A DNA stretch of 64,000 nucleotides from Brevibacterium sp. ZH18 (GTDB lineage: Bacteria > Actinomycetota > Actinomycetes > Actinomycetales > Brevibacteriaceae), in the NCBI RefSeq assembly GCF_022748595.1, contig NZ_JALDSX010000004.1, positions 1-64,000 on the forward strand, given 5' to 3'. The notes under the pieces are model-generated. The model worked only from the letters and a program-made list of their open reading frames with translations. It was not told the origin of the DNA and made no database searches. The translations under genes and the position numbers were made by a program. Positions 53,601 through 61,370 of this stretch are shown here, piece after piece. The stretch's first letter is position 1. Each line of letters opens with the position of its first letter.

Positions 53601-54353
53601 ATGAAGAAGTACGACTCCCAAGCGCCGTCACGGACATCGGCGGACTCCGATCGTCTCGAGGAGATCAAGGCGCTGCGCGAAGGCTTCTCCCGTTTCATGC
53701 TCAACTATCAGTTCGCCATCGACGAAGTCATGACGAAGATCAACATCCTCAAGACTGAGTTCGAGCACCTCCACGAATACAGCCCGATCGAACACGTCGA
53801 CTCGCGGTTGAAGTCCCCAGAGAGCATCGTGGAGAAGATCCACCGCCGCAACATCCCCATCACGTTCGACGCCATCCGCGAGCAGCTCAACGACATCGCC
53901 GGTGTCCGTCTGGTCTGCAGCTTCATCGCCGACACCTACGCCGTGGCTGAGATGATCAAGGCCCAACGTGACATCACGATCACCGAAACCAAGGACTACA
54001 TCAAGAACCCCAAACCCAACGGGTACAAGAGCCTCCACCTCATCGTCGAAGTCCCCGTGTTCCTGTCCTCATCGACGGAGACTGTGCGCGTCGAAGTCCA
54101 GATCCGGACCATCGCCATGGACTTCTGGGCCAGCCTCGAACACAAGATCTACTACAAGTTCGGCCAGGAGATCCCGTCGAACCTGCTCGACGAACTCTCA
54201 GAGGCCGCCGACATCGCCAACGACCTCGACGTGAAGATGGAACGCCTCCACAACGAAGTCCAGGTCCTCCGCCCGGGTGCAGAATCACGCAGCGCCCGAG
54301 CCGCCGGGCTGCCGACGAACTTCAGCCTGGACGACCTCTTCAACCGAGAGTGA
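53601..54353 (+). CDS. small alarmone synthetase (GTP pyrophosphokinase family, RelQ-like)
   Basis: The 250-residue product contains only the RelA/SpoT synthetase domain: DIAGVRLVCSFIADTYAVAEM, the substrate motif NPKPNGYKSLHLIV and EVQIRTIAMDFWASLEHKIYY. There is no HD hydrolase, TGS or ACT domain, so it is a single-domain synthetase making (p)ppGpp or pppApp-like nucleotides under stress. The ATG at 53601 begins MKKYDS. The next gene (TauE-like) starts 7 bp after its stop. Confidence 0.9.
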   Translation: MKKYDSQAPSRTSADSDRLEEIKALREGFSRFMLNYQFAIDEVMTKINILKTEFEHLHEYSPIEHVDSRLKSPESIVEKIHRRNIPITFDAIREQLNDIAGVRLVCSFIADTYAVAEMIKAQRDITITETKDYIKNPKPNGYKSLHLIVEVPVFLSSSTETVRVEVQIRTIAMDFWASLEHKIYYKFGQEIPSNLLDELSEAADIANDLDVKMERLHNEVQVLRPGAESRSARAAGLPTNFSLDDLFNRE

Positions 54354-54359
54354 TCGCGT

Positions 54360-55226
54360 ATGGACTTTGTGGGACTGGTGCTCGTCGGGTGCCTCGTCGG
54401 GCTGACCACCGTGCTGTTCGGATTCGGCGGTGGCTTTGTCACCGTCCCGATCATCACACTCGTCGATGCCGACCTCGGCAGCGACACCGCACGGGTGGCG
54501 GCGGCAACTTCGGCGCTGGTCATGCTCGTCAATGCCGTCGTCTCCACGATCTCGACCAAGCGCGAGACGTTGGCCCACCTCAGAGGGCGGTGGTGGCTGT
54601 TCATCCTGCTGGCGGCAGGTGGAGCGTTCGGCGCATTTTGTGCCGAATTCGCACCTAATGCGCTCTTGAAATGGGGCTTCGTCGTCTACATCGCCGTGAC
54701 CGCGATCGATCTGCTGGCCCGTCCCGGCTTCTTCCGCCGAGGTGGCTCGACGGTCCGCTCAAGCGCGAAGGTTCGAGATGCAAAGGTTCGAGATGCAAAG
54801 GCGCGAGACGGTGCTGGGGTCGGGGCCGAGAAGAGCCACAGTGACGGGGGCCGGGGGATCGGCGCCCTGTTCGGATTCCCCATCGGCGGCCTCGCGTCGT
54901 TCCTCGGCGTCGGCGGCAGTGTGATGACCGTGCCGATGATGCGCCGATCGGGGGCGACAATGACCGTTGCCACCACTCTGGCCAATCCGCTGACCTTGGT
55001 GATCATGCTCCCGGCTGTGATCGTGACGATCACCGCGCATACGTCGGTGCCGGTGCCTGGCATGGTCGGCTCACTCGACCTCTACTCGGCGGCAGCGCTG
55101 CTCATCGGCGCGATCCCGCTCATCGTGCTGCTGCGTCGCCGCGTGCCCAAGATCCCGGAGATCCTCCACGCCTGGGGCTACGTCATCCTGCTCGTCACCG
55201 CCGGAGCTGTCGTCGCTGTGTCGTGA
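54360..55226 (+). CDS. TauE/SafE-family sulfite/organosulfonate exporter-like protein
   Basis: The 288-residue product has about eight membrane helices and the TSUP signatures GFGGGFVTVPIITLVD and IGGLASFLGVGGSVMTVPMM in its two repeats. Family members move sulfite, sulfoacetate or similar ions; the substrate here is unknown. The central loop contains three 15-bp repeats. It follows the alarmone synthetase closely. Its last codons and stop are duplicated downstream in a 19-bp repeat. Confidence 0.85.
   Translation: MDFVGLVLVGCLVGLTTVLFGFGGGFVTVPIITLVDADLGSDTARVAAATSALVMLVNAVVSTISTKRETLAHLRGRWWLFILLAAGGAFGAFCAEFAPNALLKWGFVVYIAVTAIDLLARPGFFRRGGSTVRSSAKVRDAKVRDAKARDGAGVGAEKSHSDGGRGIGALFGFPIGGLASFLGVGGSVMTVPMMRRSGATMTVATTLANPLTLVIMLPAVIVTITAHTSVPVPGMVGSLDLYSAAALLIGAIPLIVLLRRRVPKIPEILHAWGYVILLVTAGAVVAVS
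54765..54809 (+). repeat. 15-bp in-frame tandem repeat (3 units) in the TauE-like gene
   Basis: Units gcgaaggttcgagat, gcaaaggttcgagat and gcaaaggcgcgagac begin at 54765, 54780 and 54795. They encode Ala-Lys-Val-Arg-Asp in the central cytoplasmic loop. Confidence 0.95.
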
Positions 55227-55255
55227 TCGGAGGTGCGTGTCGTGATCGGAGTTGC
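55218..55255. repeat. 19-bp repeat containing the TauE-like stop codon (2 units)
   Basis: gtgtcgtgatcggaggtgc at 55218-55236 includes the stop TGA at 55224-55226 and recurs at 55237-55255 with one mismatch. Confidence 0.93.
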
Positions 55256-55357
55256 GGGGCGTGAGAGCTCTGAACCAAAGCACCGAGAGAACCCTTTATC
55301 ATCGACGGGCTACGTTAGAAGGTGACCTCTCGACGGCAAGTGGGCCGGAAGGCGGGC

Positions 55358-55402
55358 GTCACTCGTCCATGCCTCACTCGTCCATGCGTCACTCGCCCAT
55401 GC
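55358..55402. repeat. 15-bp repeat containing the stop of the 55.4-kb gene (3 units)
   Basis: Units gtcactcgtccatgc, ctcactcgtccatgc and gtcactcgcccatgc begin at 55358, 55373 and 55388. The third holds the minus-strand stop (55389-55391) and encodes the gene's final Arg-Met-Gly-Glu. Each unit keeps the TGA. Confidence 0.95.
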
Positions 55403-56078
55403 GTCGCCGGCGCAGCACGTCGGGGAGTCCGAAGTAGATTGGCGGCCTGATTGCGGAACTGCCCGAATCGCGTGGGACGTCGGTCCCGCTCAGTGAGTCG
55501 GAGGCGCCGCTCAGTGTGTCGGAGGCGCTGCTTAGTGTGTCGGAGGCGCCGCCCAGAGCCCACGCACTCTCCCAGCTGATGAGCTCACCCGCGTGGCAGA
55601 CCGGATCGCCGCCGCCGTAGGGCGGTTCGGCCCACAGCCACAGGTTGACCCCGAACTCCATGAGGCTGAACTTGTCCTCCGCTGCCCGTGCGGTGTTCTC
55701 CTTGACCAGCGCAGCCCGCATCCGCGCCGAGGTGGTCTCGAGTTCGACCCACCCATCTTGTCGGTGGGGGAGGAAGATCCACGTCCCCGCGGGGACGTCG
55801 GCGGGGACAACCGCCTCGGGGGTCATGATCTCGACGAAGTCGTCGGATGCGAAATTGTCGCATGACAGGGCCTCGAGCAGGGGAGCGAAGCTGGCGCGGG
55901 TCACTTCGTCCGAGGGGGAGGCGATGATGATGTGGGCAGCCTCGGCGCGGATGTCCTCGATGCTCAAACGGGTGAAGGCATTCGCCCGCATAGTCGCCAG
56001 CACCTGGATCCACTGCCCAGGAACCGGCGCTGAGACATTGAGCTGCGTCGTCTGCGGCCGCTCTTCGTCATGGCGCAT
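55389..56078 (-). CDS. hypothetical protein with repeat-bearing tail
   Basis: The 229-residue product has a conserved-looking body (WIQVLATMRANAFTRLSIED, HIIIASPSDEVTRASFAPLLE, DFVEIMTPEAVVPADVPAGTW, FSLMEFGVNLWLWAEPPYGGG). The C-terminal 50 residues are low complexity, built from three 21-bp repeats and a poly-Arg end. No domain identified. It is convergent with the TauE-like gene and head to head with the lipoprotein nuclease. Confidence 0.65.
   Translation of the reverse strand: MRHDEERPQTTQLNVSAPVPGQWIQVLATMRANAFTRLSIEDIRAEAAHIIIASPSDEVTRASFAPLLEALSCDNFASDDFVEIMTPEAVVPADVPAGTWIFLPHRQDGWVELETTSARMRAALVKENTARAAEDKFSLMEFGVNLWLWAEPPYGGGDPVCHAGELISWESAWALGGASDTLSSASDTLSGASDSLSGTDVPRDSGSSAIRPPIYFGLPDVLRRRRMGE
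55489..55551. repeat. 21-bp in-frame tandem repeat (3 units)
   Basis: Units begin at 55489, 55510 and 55531, each of the form ctcagtgtgtcggaggcgc plus two bases. On the minus strand they encode Gly-Ala-Ser-Asp-Thr-Leu-Ser near the C-terminus of the hypothetical protein. Confidence 0.95.
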
Positions 56079-56272
56079 GATGTGCTGCCTCCTGCCGAGG
56101 GGATAACGAATCCGTCACTTTGTTCTCGAATCTCCCTCCGCCGTCGCCGAGGGGACGTATCATCTCTGTAGTGGATCGGGACTGGCAGCAATGCCGTCGC
56201 GGTCCACGACCACGTTCAACCCCTGTGTACGACTGGATACCCACGCCTTTGTCTTCCTCCTTCCACCATGCC

Positions 56273-57346
56273 ATGAAACGCCTCGGCAGCGGTATGGTCT
56301 TCCTCCTCATCAGCTTCCTGGTCCTCGCGCTGCTCACCGCGTGCGCTGAGGCCGACGGCGACGCGTCGTCCGACACTGGCCCGTCGACCGAGGCGGCTGC
56401 AGAATCGACAGCGCCGAGTCCGACGGCAATCTCCGCCGAAGGCCGCGATGCCAAGGACGCCGAGGCGACGGCACCTGCCGACGAGGACGCGAAGAAGGAC
56501 TCGGAGAACGACCAGGGCCGGGCCGGAGGGTCCGCGCCTGGAACCGCACTGGCCATGCTCGACGAGCTGAAGGTCAAGGGGCGTGCACCGAAGACCGGAT
56601 ACGACGCCGACCTCTTCAAATGGCGTTCGGACGCCGACCACAACGGATGCGACACCCGCAACGACGCGCTGCGCCGCGACCTGCGCAACATCACGCTCAA
56701 AGCCGGAACCAACGGGTGCGTCGTCATCAAGGGCACGCTGAAGGACAAGTACAAGGGCGAGACCTACGCCTTCGACCGTAGCCCGAACAACATCGACATC
56801 GACCACATTGTCGCCCGCTCCAATGCCTGGCAGACCGGTGCCTCGAAGTTCGATGAGGACACCCTCAAGGAGTTCGGCAATGATCCGCTCAACCTGCTGG
56901 CCGTGAGCTCGAGCCTCAACCGGCAGAAGGGCGACGGTGACGCAGCGACCTGGCTGCCGCCGTTGAAGAGCTACCGCTGCGAGTACGTTTCTCGCCAGAT
57001 CGCGATCAAGCACAAATACGATCTGTGGGTCGTCAAGGCAGAAAAATCGGCGATGGAACGCGTGCTGGCCTCGTGTGATGATCAGCCGGCGTTCGTGAAG
57101 AACGTGGCCTGGCCCGACCCGGGTGAAGGCGACAACGTGAAGACTGCGACCGAGAAGAAGAAGCCCCCGAAGTCGAGTTCGTCCACGACGAAGGGTAAAT
57201 CGGGCTCGGGCAGATCGGGCTCAGGATCGACGTACTTCAAGAACTGCACCGCCGCCCGTGATGCTGGCGCCGCCCCCGTCCGCAGGGGTGACCCGGGCTA
57301 TGCCTCCCACCTCGATCGGGACGGCGACGGGGTCGGCTGCGAATAG
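56273..57346 (+). CDS. secreted lipoprotein HNH-type nuclease with Excalibur domain
   Basis: The product of about 357 residues has a lipoprotein signal (VFLLISFLVLALLTAC) with the lipobox cysteine, an acidic Ala/Asp linker, then a DUF1524/HNH-type nuclease core (CDTRNDALRRDLRNI, IDIDHIVARSNAWQTGA, FGNDPLNLLAVSSSLNRQKGD). A Ser/Lys linker follows and the C-terminus is an Excalibur calcium-binding motif (FKNCTAARDAGAAP, DRDGDGVGCE). It should sit outside the membrane and degrade DNA. The Met at 56273 is chosen to give the signal; Met at 56294 is also possible. Confidence 0.87.
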   Translation: MKRLGSGMVFLLISFLVLALLTACAEADGDASSDTGPSTEAAAESTAPSPTAISAEGRDAKDAEATAPADEDAKKDSENDQGRAGGSAPGTALAMLDELKVKGRAPKTGYDADLFKWRSDADHNGCDTRNDALRRDLRNITLKAGTNGCVVIKGTLKDKYKGETYAFDRSPNNIDIDHIVARSNAWQTGASKFDEDTLKEFGNDPLNLLAVSSSLNRQKGDGDAATWLPPLKSYRCEYVSRQIAIKHKYDLWVVKAEKSAMERVLASCDDQPAFVKNVAWPDPGEGDNVKTATEKKKPPKSSSSTTKGKSGSGRSGSGSTYFKNCTAARDAGAAPVRRGDPGYASHLDRDGDGVGCE

Positions 57347-57355
57347 CAGGTCACC

Positions 57356-59473
57356 TCAGAAAGGTGGTGGATCGCCCGAATCCCAGTTCACTGCCTGGAC
57401 GTTGTGTCTGTGTGCCTTTCGGTCTTCTCCTGCGATCTGTTCCTTTGAGCCCTTCATGCTCTTCAGGCTCTTCTTCTCATTCCGAGGGCACCGCTTCTTC
57501 TCTGGTTTCGTGGCCTTCGGTGTGTGCTGGGCCTTTGGTGGTTCCTGAGTTTTCGGTGGTTTCTGGGCCTTTGGTGGAGATTTCGCGACTGACTGAGACG
57601 ATCGTTTGCGGGTGTCGGGAGTGACCGGGCCCGGTGGGTCCCCCTCCTGCCCGAGGCGTTTCATCGCTCGAGCATGTTCAGCATTGATCGGGTGATCCGG
57701 TGGGGCCACATCAGTGACCAGCCCGTGGGAAAACACGTATTCGACAGAGCCCTCCGTTGTTTTCCTCACCGCAAACTTCTTTTCGGTTTTTCGCATGTGG
57801 TGCGGCTTGCACAGGGGGTGGAGGTTCAGGAATGTGGTCAATCCGCCTCGAGCGGGATGATCGTGGTCGAAGGGAATCAAGTGATCGACCTCGGAAGTCT
57901 CCGCCCGTCGGGTACAGCCTGGGACAGTGCATGATTGCCACTTCGCAATCAATGGCAGACGCAGGCTGGTCGGAATCCGATATGTTGTGGCCTTCGCGTC
58001 AATCGGAGTGCCAGTTGCCGGGTCGGTGAGGATTCGAGTCCACGTTGAACAGTGTCCGGCGATTCGGCGCGCGGTTTCAGCGGGGATCGGAGATCCGTCG
58101 GAGAACACCCCCGGCAGTTCTGCGTCGCTGATCAAAGACAGCACGGGCACCGTGGTGATCATCCTCGCCTGGTTCTCAAACCACTGTCCGTGGGTGGGCA
58201 TCTCCAAGGACACGTCCATCGTCAGCTCTTTGTGGGCGGACTCGCCGTCCGCTTCATTTTCTGCGCGGGCCCGGTCGGCGGCAGAATGAATCGCTGCCGT
58301 GACTCCGATCGCTGAGGTCGACTTCTCTTCTGGCACGCCGATCGGAATTTCCGTGGTCGTCGTAGTGCCTGTGGCCGAGTCTTTGACGGTGACCTGGATG
58401 CTCAGTTGTGGACGAGTGCGGGTGCTGATGTCGAACATCAGTGCATCGATGCGACGGTCTTCGATCATTTCGACATCGGCATCAAGCTCGACGGTGAAAG
58501 CAGAGATATCGCCTGCTCGGATGGCGCGGGCAAACGCCTCGAGACGCAGATAATAGGCCTTCAGCTCTGGGGCTGGCCCCGACAGAGTCAAGCTTGCTGT
58601 CCCGTCAGGGTAGGTTGCGATATCAACTCGGCGACGTTTGCTGGCTTCTTCCAGTCGATCATCGGGAGGTGTCAGGGTCGCCGTTTTCATGCCCAAGGAC
58701 TTCTTGAATGTTTCGACGGTGATGTCCGCTCGGCGAGTTGCCAAGTACTCGTCCATTGCGGGGAAATGCTCGAAGTGCAGGTCACGACAGATCCTTGTCG
58801 CGGCGATGACATGTTCGATGGTGAACTCGCCGGCAAGGCACCGCTGTTGGAACCGGGGAAGGCCGTGGGCGAGCATTGTCGCATTCGTGATCTTCGTATA
58901 TGTGTGGCCGATGGTCGAACCGAGCACCGTGGCGAGTTCGGCTACGTCCTCCGATTCGGCGAGAGCTTGGACCCAGCCATAGAACGACTGCTCGAGTCGA
59001 AACCGCGGAAATATCGGCAGAGGAAGGCGCGGTGCGTCTTGAGAATCACTTTCGACCGGTGAGCCCGAGGAATTCGGCTCTTCGGAACCGTGTGAGTCTG
59101 TGGCGTCGACCCGGGGGATGTAGGGAATGCCCTCTTCAGCTGCCTGCGCCTCAAGAAACCTCGCAACAGTGTCGGTGAACGTCGCATGACGGTAGTTCCC
59201 ACTGCTGCCTTCGTCGTCGACATATCTGAGTCGTTGAATGGCCTCAGCCAAGAAGATGTTTGCGACTGCATCGAGTTCGACTAACTGTGTCGCAGTGCTC
59301 AGTGCAGTGACGCTGAGAAGTGCGGCGTGTGGTGATTTCGGGTCGATATCGAGGCGGCGAGGTGAATCGAGTCCGATCGAAGGCGGGCGGATGGTATTGC
59401 CAGACTGCCCGGTGTCCGGAGCGCCGGTGCAGGGTGGTGTGCCTGGACCGATTGGAGTACTCGGGTTCTTCAT
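57356..59473 (-). CDS. 13E12 repeat family protein (DUF222 + HNH nuclease)
   Basis: The product of about 705 residues has a long DUF222 region (QRCLAGEFTIEHVIAATRICRD, LSGPAPELKAYYLRLEAFARAI) and a C-terminal HNH (CTVPGCTRRAETSEVDHLIP, LHPLCKPHHMRKTEKKF), with the Cys pairs that hold zinc. It is the typical actinobacterial 13E12/REP13E12-type protein; function not established. The C-terminal tail is a Pro/Lys repeat (PPKAQKPPKTQEPPKAQ). The ATG at 59473 is favoured by AAGG 8 bp upstream. Confidence 0.9.
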   Translation of the reverse strand: MKNPSTPIGPGTPPCTGAPDTGQSGNTIRPPSIGLDSPRRLDIDPKSPHAALLSVTALSTATQLVELDAVANIFLAEAIQRLRYVDDEGSSGNYRHATFTDTVARFLEAQAAEEGIPYIPRVDATDSHGSEEPNSSGSPVESDSQDAPRLPLPIFPRFRLEQSFYGWVQALAESEDVAELATVLGSTIGHTYTKITNATMLAHGLPRFQQRCLAGEFTIEHVIAATRICRDLHFEHFPAMDEYLATRRADITVETFKKSLGMKTATLTPPDDRLEEASKRRRVDIATYPDGTASLTLSGPAPELKAYYLRLEAFARAIRAGDISAFTVELDADVEMIEDRRIDALMFDISTRTRPQLSIQVTVKDSATGTTTTTEIPIGVPEEKSTSAIGVTAAIHSAADRARAENEADGESAHKELTMDVSLEMPTHGQWFENQARMITTVPVLSLISDAELPGVFSDGSPIPAETARRIAGHCSTWTRILTDPATGTPIDAKATTYRIPTSLRLPLIAKWQSCTVPGCTRRAETSEVDHLIPFDHDHPARGGLTTFLNLHPLCKPHHMRKTEKKFAVRKTTEGSVEYVFSHGLVTDVAPPDHPINAEHARAMKRLGQEGDPPGPVTPDTRKRSSQSVAKSPPKAQKPPKTQEPPKAQHTPKATKPEKKRCPRNEKKSLKSMKGSKEQIAGEDRKAHRHNVQAVNWDSGDPPPF

Positions 59474-59628
59474 TGACCTCACCTTCCCTTCACGCCGGTG
59501 TGAGTGCTTTCCTCCATTCTACTCGCATTGAGGATCAATGAATGTAACAATTCGGGCATCAATCGAACACTGATGCAGTCAGAATTTCTTTATCGAGACA
59601 ATTGCCGTTCATTTGCGGGCGGTCGATC

Positions 59629-59753
59629 TCAGGTGGTTGCCAGCAGGGGGATCTCACGTGGTTCCCAACGGAAAGTCCTCAGGTGGTTCCCAACGGAAAG
59701 TCCTCACGTGGTTCCCAGCGAGAAGACCTCAGCTGGTTTCCAGCGGGAAGACG
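59629..59753. repeat. 25-bp tandem repeat (5 units) made from the thioesterase 3' end and stop
   Basis: Five units of exactly 25 bp begin at 59629, 59654, 59679, 59704 and 59729. All start with TCA (the minus-strand stop) and continue with ggtggttcccaacgga-like sequence. The last unit is the terminal 25 bp of the thioesterase gene. Confidence 0.97.
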
Positions 59754-60238
59754 AGCAGGCTGCTAGAGGCTGTTGCCACGGTCTTGCCCTTGTTGTCGAC
59801 GACTTCGCCTTCGGAGAAGACCACGCGGCGACCAGGCTTGACGACCCGACCGGTGCAGCGCAGGGGGCCGCTGTCGGAGGTGACCGGGCGCAGGTAGCTG
59901 ACCTTGAGTTCGATCGAGGTGTAGCCGGAGCCTGCGGGCAGGGTGGAGTGGGCCGCGCAGCCGAGGGCTGAATCGAGCAACGTGCAGACCAGTCCGCCGT
60001 GGACCATGCCGATCGGGTTGTAGTGCGATTCGTCCGGATTGCACTCGAAGGTGACCGTGCCGTTGTCGACCTCGACGAGTTTCATACCGAAGTGGGCACC
60101 GATGGGCGCCCCGGGGAACTCGCCGCTCGCCATCTTCTTGAGGAAGTCGACGCCATCCAACGTCGGCAGGTGAGACAGGCCCTCCGCAGGGTCGGTCCAG
60201 GTGACTGTCGTCTCGTGTGTCTTCGCGTCAGTGTTCAT
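59729..60238 (-). CDS. PaaI-type hotdog thioesterase (1)
   Basis: The product of about 169 residues has the hotdog motif HYNPIGMVHGGLVCTLLDSALGCAA and SIELKVSYLRPVTSDSGPL, typical for PaaI/YbgC-like acyl-CoA thioesterases. It follows the second thioesterase gene with the stop of one touching the start of the other (1-bp gap), so the two are co-translated. The gene's 3' end is amplified in tandem downstream. Confidence 0.88.
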   Translation of the reverse strand: MNTDAKTHETTVTWTDPAEGLSHLPTLDGVDFLKKMASGEFPGAPIGAHFGMKLVEVDNGTVTFECNPDESHYNPIGMVHGGLVCTLLDSALGCAAHSTLPAGSGYTSIELKVSYLRPVTSDSGPLRCTGRVVKPGRRVVFSEGEVVDNKGKTVATASSSLLVFPLETS

Positions 60239-60239
60239 C

Positions 60240-60668
60240 TCAGTTGGATCCCTTCGGCAGTGGCACATTCTGGAGGCGGAGCTGGCCACGGGCCAGGACC
60301 TTGTTCGATGACGAATCGGAGATGACGACCTGCCACAGCTGCTGGGTCCGCCCCTGGTGCAGTGCGGTCGCTTCGACGGAGACGCGGGCTGCGCTGGTCG
60401 GGCGGAGGAAGTCGGTGGCATTGTGGACGCCGACAGCGAATTCGCCCTTGTCGAACACCGCGTGGCTGGCGCCGACACTGCCCGCGCTCTCGACGAGGGT
60501 CGTATAGACGCCGCCGTGGATGACGCCCCAGGGGGTGTGGTGGTCCTCGTCCAGATCGGCGTGACCGCGTACCTCGGTGTTCGTGACCTCGTCGACGATG
60601 AAGCCCGAGGCGGCGACGAAGCGGCTGGCCCCGTCGAGTGAGACATCTGGAGTCGAAGCAGTGGGCAT
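60240..60668 (-). CDS. PaaI-type hotdog thioesterase (2)
   Basis: The 142-residue product has the hotdog signature HHTPWGVIHGGVYTTLVESAGSVGA and the trailing PTSAARVSVEATALHQGRTQQLW. It cleaves acyl-CoA (aromatic or aliphatic) with a catalytic Asp/Glu-His arrangement. It precedes thioesterase 1 in one operon. It is divergent from an HxlR regulator with a perfect palindrome in between. Confidence 0.85.
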   Translation of the reverse strand: MPTASTPDVSLDGASRFVAASGFIVDEVTNTEVRGHADLDEDHHTPWGVIHGGVYTTLVESAGSVGASHAVFDKGEFAVGVHNATDFLRPTSAARVSVEATALHQGRTQQLWQVVISDSSSNKVLARGQLRLQNVPLPKGSN

Positions 60669-60700
60669 AGTTGTGGTTTCCCTTCACGCTAGCTAAGTAT

Positions 60701-60718
60701 TTGTAAGCTAGCTTACAA
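60701..60718. promoter_or_regulatory. perfect 18-bp palindrome, likely HxlR operator
   Basis: TTGTAAGCTAGCTTACAA is a perfect 18-bp palindrome between the thioesterase operon (start 60668) and HxlR (start 60792). The GTA...TAC ends fit HxlR-type sites. Confidence 0.75.
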
Positions 60719-60791
60719 TGGTTCCACAGGTCAATTGCCGGACTGCGGCAGGGCAGGGGAGCGGAATGAACATGGAGCGAGTGGAGTGAAT

Positions 60792-61250
60792 ATGGAGTGG
60801 CTCGAATTCGACACCGCTGGCTGCTCGATCCAGCGAACCCTCGACATCATCGGGGAGAAATGGACGATACTCATCCTGCGTGAGGCATTCAACGGAGTGC
60901 GCCGTTTCGACCAGATCCGTGACCACGTTGGCGTCTCCGACCCGGTTCTCTCCGATCGTCTGCGCAAGCTGATCGCCTCCGGGGTACTTGAGGCCAGGCC
61001 CTATCGTGAGCCAGGGAAGCGGGCGCGCAAGGAATACCGGCTGACGGAGAAGGGCCTCGACCTCTACCCGGTGATGATCTCGCTGCTGCGCTGGGGTGAC
61101 GAACATTGCGCGGGACCGGGCGGCCCGCCCATCGACGTCAGGCATCGTGACTGCGGTGAACCGGTCGCGGCGGTCGTCCAATGCGCGGCGGGCCATACGC
61201 TTGCCTCGCCGCGGGAGAGCGAAACGCGTCCCCTGACGAGAACACCGTGA
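60792..61250 (+). CDS. HxlR family transcriptional regulator
   Basis: The product of about 152 residues contains the HxlR winged helix: CSIQRTLDIIGEKWTILILREAFNGVRRFDQI, VSDPVLSDRLRKLIASGVLE and EYRLTEKGLDLYPV. HxlR regulators often sense thiol or carbonyl stress through a cysteine near the N-terminus; here Cys10 sits in that position. It is divergent from two thioesterases, the likely targets. GGAG lies 6 bp before the ATG. The C-terminus (RTP then stop) lies in a 20-bp repeat array. Confidence 0.88.
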   Translation: MEWLEFDTAGCSIQRTLDIIGEKWTILILREAFNGVRRFDQIRDHVGVSDPVLSDRLRKLIASGVLEARPYREPGKRARKEYRLTEKGLDLYPVMISLLRWGDEHCAGPGGPPIDVRHRDCGEPVAAVVQCAAGHTLASPRESETRPLTRTP

Positions 61251-61370
61251 CACTGACGAGAACACCGTGACACAGGCGGAAACACCGTGACACAGGTGAG
61301 AACACCGTGACACAGGTGAGAACACCGTGACACTGACGAGATCACGGTGACGCTTACGAGAACACCGTGA
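61231..61370. repeat. 20-bp tandem repeat (7 units) bridging two convergent stop codons
   Basis: Seven units of exactly 20 bp begin at 61231 and every 20 bp to 61351. Most read cactgacgagaacaccgtga or a variant, each ending TGA. The first unit holds the HxlR stop (61248-61250); the last overlaps the 3' end and stop of the antiporter gene (61354-61356). Confidence 0.98.

Noticed and set aside
7191-61370. A CRISPR array as an explanation for the repeats
   Set aside because: Units are contiguous without unique spacers, differ between loci and no cas genes are present.
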